Shown here piece by piece: positions 5,106 through 5,314 of a DNA stretch of 5,314 bases. A program made the position numbers and the translations under genes. Source of the stretch: Microcaldota archaeon (GTDB taxonomy: Archaea; Iainarchaeota; Iainarchaeia; Iainarchaeales; JAGVWC01); the NCBI GenBank assembly GCA_018813975.1, contig JAHJAQ010000070.1:1-5314 (forward strand), written 5' to 3'. Below the pieces are notes generated by a model. It saw only the letters and a program-made list of their open reading frames with translations. It was not told the origin of the DNA and ran no database searches. Each line of letters opens with the position of its first letter. Within the stretch, counting starts at the first letter, position 1.

Positions 5106-5193
5106 CGGTTTAATATTTTCCTCTTTTAAGGGTTTTTTCAGGCTTTTTTGTGAGTCTTTTCATTCTAACAGCACCCTCTTAGACATTAAACCG
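5106..5193. repeat. 9-bp inverted repeat bounding the gap between voltage-sensor gene and repeat copy 2
   Basis: CGGTTTAAT at 5106-5114 has its exact reverse complement ATTAAACCG at 5185-5193, with 70 bases between. A second weaker pairing lies inside (AGGGT near 5129-5133 against ACCCT at 5173-5177). The left arm overlaps the TATA-like box of the voltage-sensor gene. Two T6 tracts lie within (5133-5138, 5144-5149). This may be a long-range hairpin, a binding-site pair or chance, and no gene is seen in the interval. Confidence 0.3.
5109..5119 (-). promoter_or_regulatory. TATA-like box of the voltage-sensor gene
   Basis: AAAATATTAAA on the minus strand is centred about 28 bases before ATG 5086, which fits a leaderless transcript. 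No ribosome-binding site lies between the box and the ATG. Confidence 0.5.
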
Positions 5194-5227
5194 TTTTTAA
5201 ACCCTCATTTTTTTCGCTCATCAACTA

Positions 5228-5314
5228 ACTTAAAACCTTTTTTATTCAATGATAAAAACATGGATTTGCAAAAGGCAAAATCGCGGATTGAAAGAGCAAT
5301 TCAGGCAAAAGAAT
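5228..5314 (+). repeat. 87-bp exact direct repeat, copy 2 (cut by the window end)
   Basis: This copy is identical to 2104-2190 and continues to the last base of the window, so its true length is unknown. It includes the TTAAAA box, the TTTTTAT/ATAAAAA dyad and the start of a small coding frame. With copy 1 it brackets the antiporter, CBS and voltage-sensor genes, 3124 bp from copy start to copy start. Confidence 0.95.
5260..5314 (+). CDS. 5' end of a second copy of the small hypothetical gene (partial)
   Basis: The first 18 residues, MDLQKAKSRIERAIQAKE, are identical at protein and DNA level to the gene starting at 2136. The frame runs off the window. It is open upstream to a stop at 5071-5073 but contains no ATG, GTG or TTG before 5260, so this ATG is the likely start. 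Whether the rest matches the 48-residue product of copy 1 or continues into a longer protein cannot be seen. Confidence 0.5.
   Translation, partial: MDLQKAKSRIERAIQAKE

Noticed and set aside
2104..5314. Circular contig closed by a terminal repeat
   Set aside because: Copy 1 is internal at 2104 and the window start shows no match to its end, so the repeat does not join the two ends.
2104..5314. Insertion sequence or composite transposon
   Set aside because: The repeats are direct, carry no terminal inverted repeats, and no transposase or integrase is encoded between them.
1..5314. tRNA, rRNA, C/D-box RNA or CRISPR array
   Set aside because: No cloverleaf T-loop sequence, rRNA motif, paired C and D boxes or regularly spaced repeats were found on reading both strands.

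Overview
The window looks like a fragment of an AT-rich archaeal genome, probably from a small-genome lineage of the DPANN type. The lineage is inference. The archaeal call rests mainly on promoter layout: an A/T-rich TATA-like box sits about 25-29 bases before the start codon of pepQ, of the antiporter gene and of the minus-strand voltage-sensor gene, as expected for leaderless archaeal transcripts. The CBS gene instead has a TATA-like box followed by an AGGTGG Shine-Dalgarno site. No rRNA, tRNA, CRISPR array or transposase is visible.

Left block (1-2090), all on the plus strand. The 3' end of a small lysine-rich protein gene comes first. A compact operon follows: an M24 metallopeptidase of the Xaa-Pro dipeptidase type (189-1268), ribose-5-phosphate isomerase B (1278-1709) and a four-helix membrane protein built from two copies of one cysteine-containing helical hairpin (1711-2067). 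The spacing is 9 nt and then 1 nt, and a T7 run after the last gene is a plausible terminator.

Middle and right block (2104-5227). A short gene of unknown function (ATG at 2136) is followed by a Kef-type cation:proton antiporter with a cytoplasmic NAD-binding RCK/TrkA-N domain (2346-4040). Convergent to it, with a 16-bp tail-to-tail overlap, is a two-CBS-domain protein. Further right on the minus strand is a 149-residue membrane protein with a classic S4 voltage-sensor charge pattern but no pore domain. Together these suggest a membrane-ion-homeostasis cluster: antiport gated by NAD(H), a possible adenine-nucleotide sensor and a possible voltage sensor. The functional link is inference from adjacency.

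The most notable structural signal is an exact 87-bp direct repeat (2104-2190 and 5228-5314, the second running off the window). It carries a promoter-like box, a 7-bp dyad and the first 18 codons of the small gene, so it brackets the ion-transport genes. Codon choice also changes from the left block to the antiporter gene (Asn mostly AAC, then mostly AAT). A recombined or inserted module is therefore possible, although a local duplication of a small gene is the simpler alternative.
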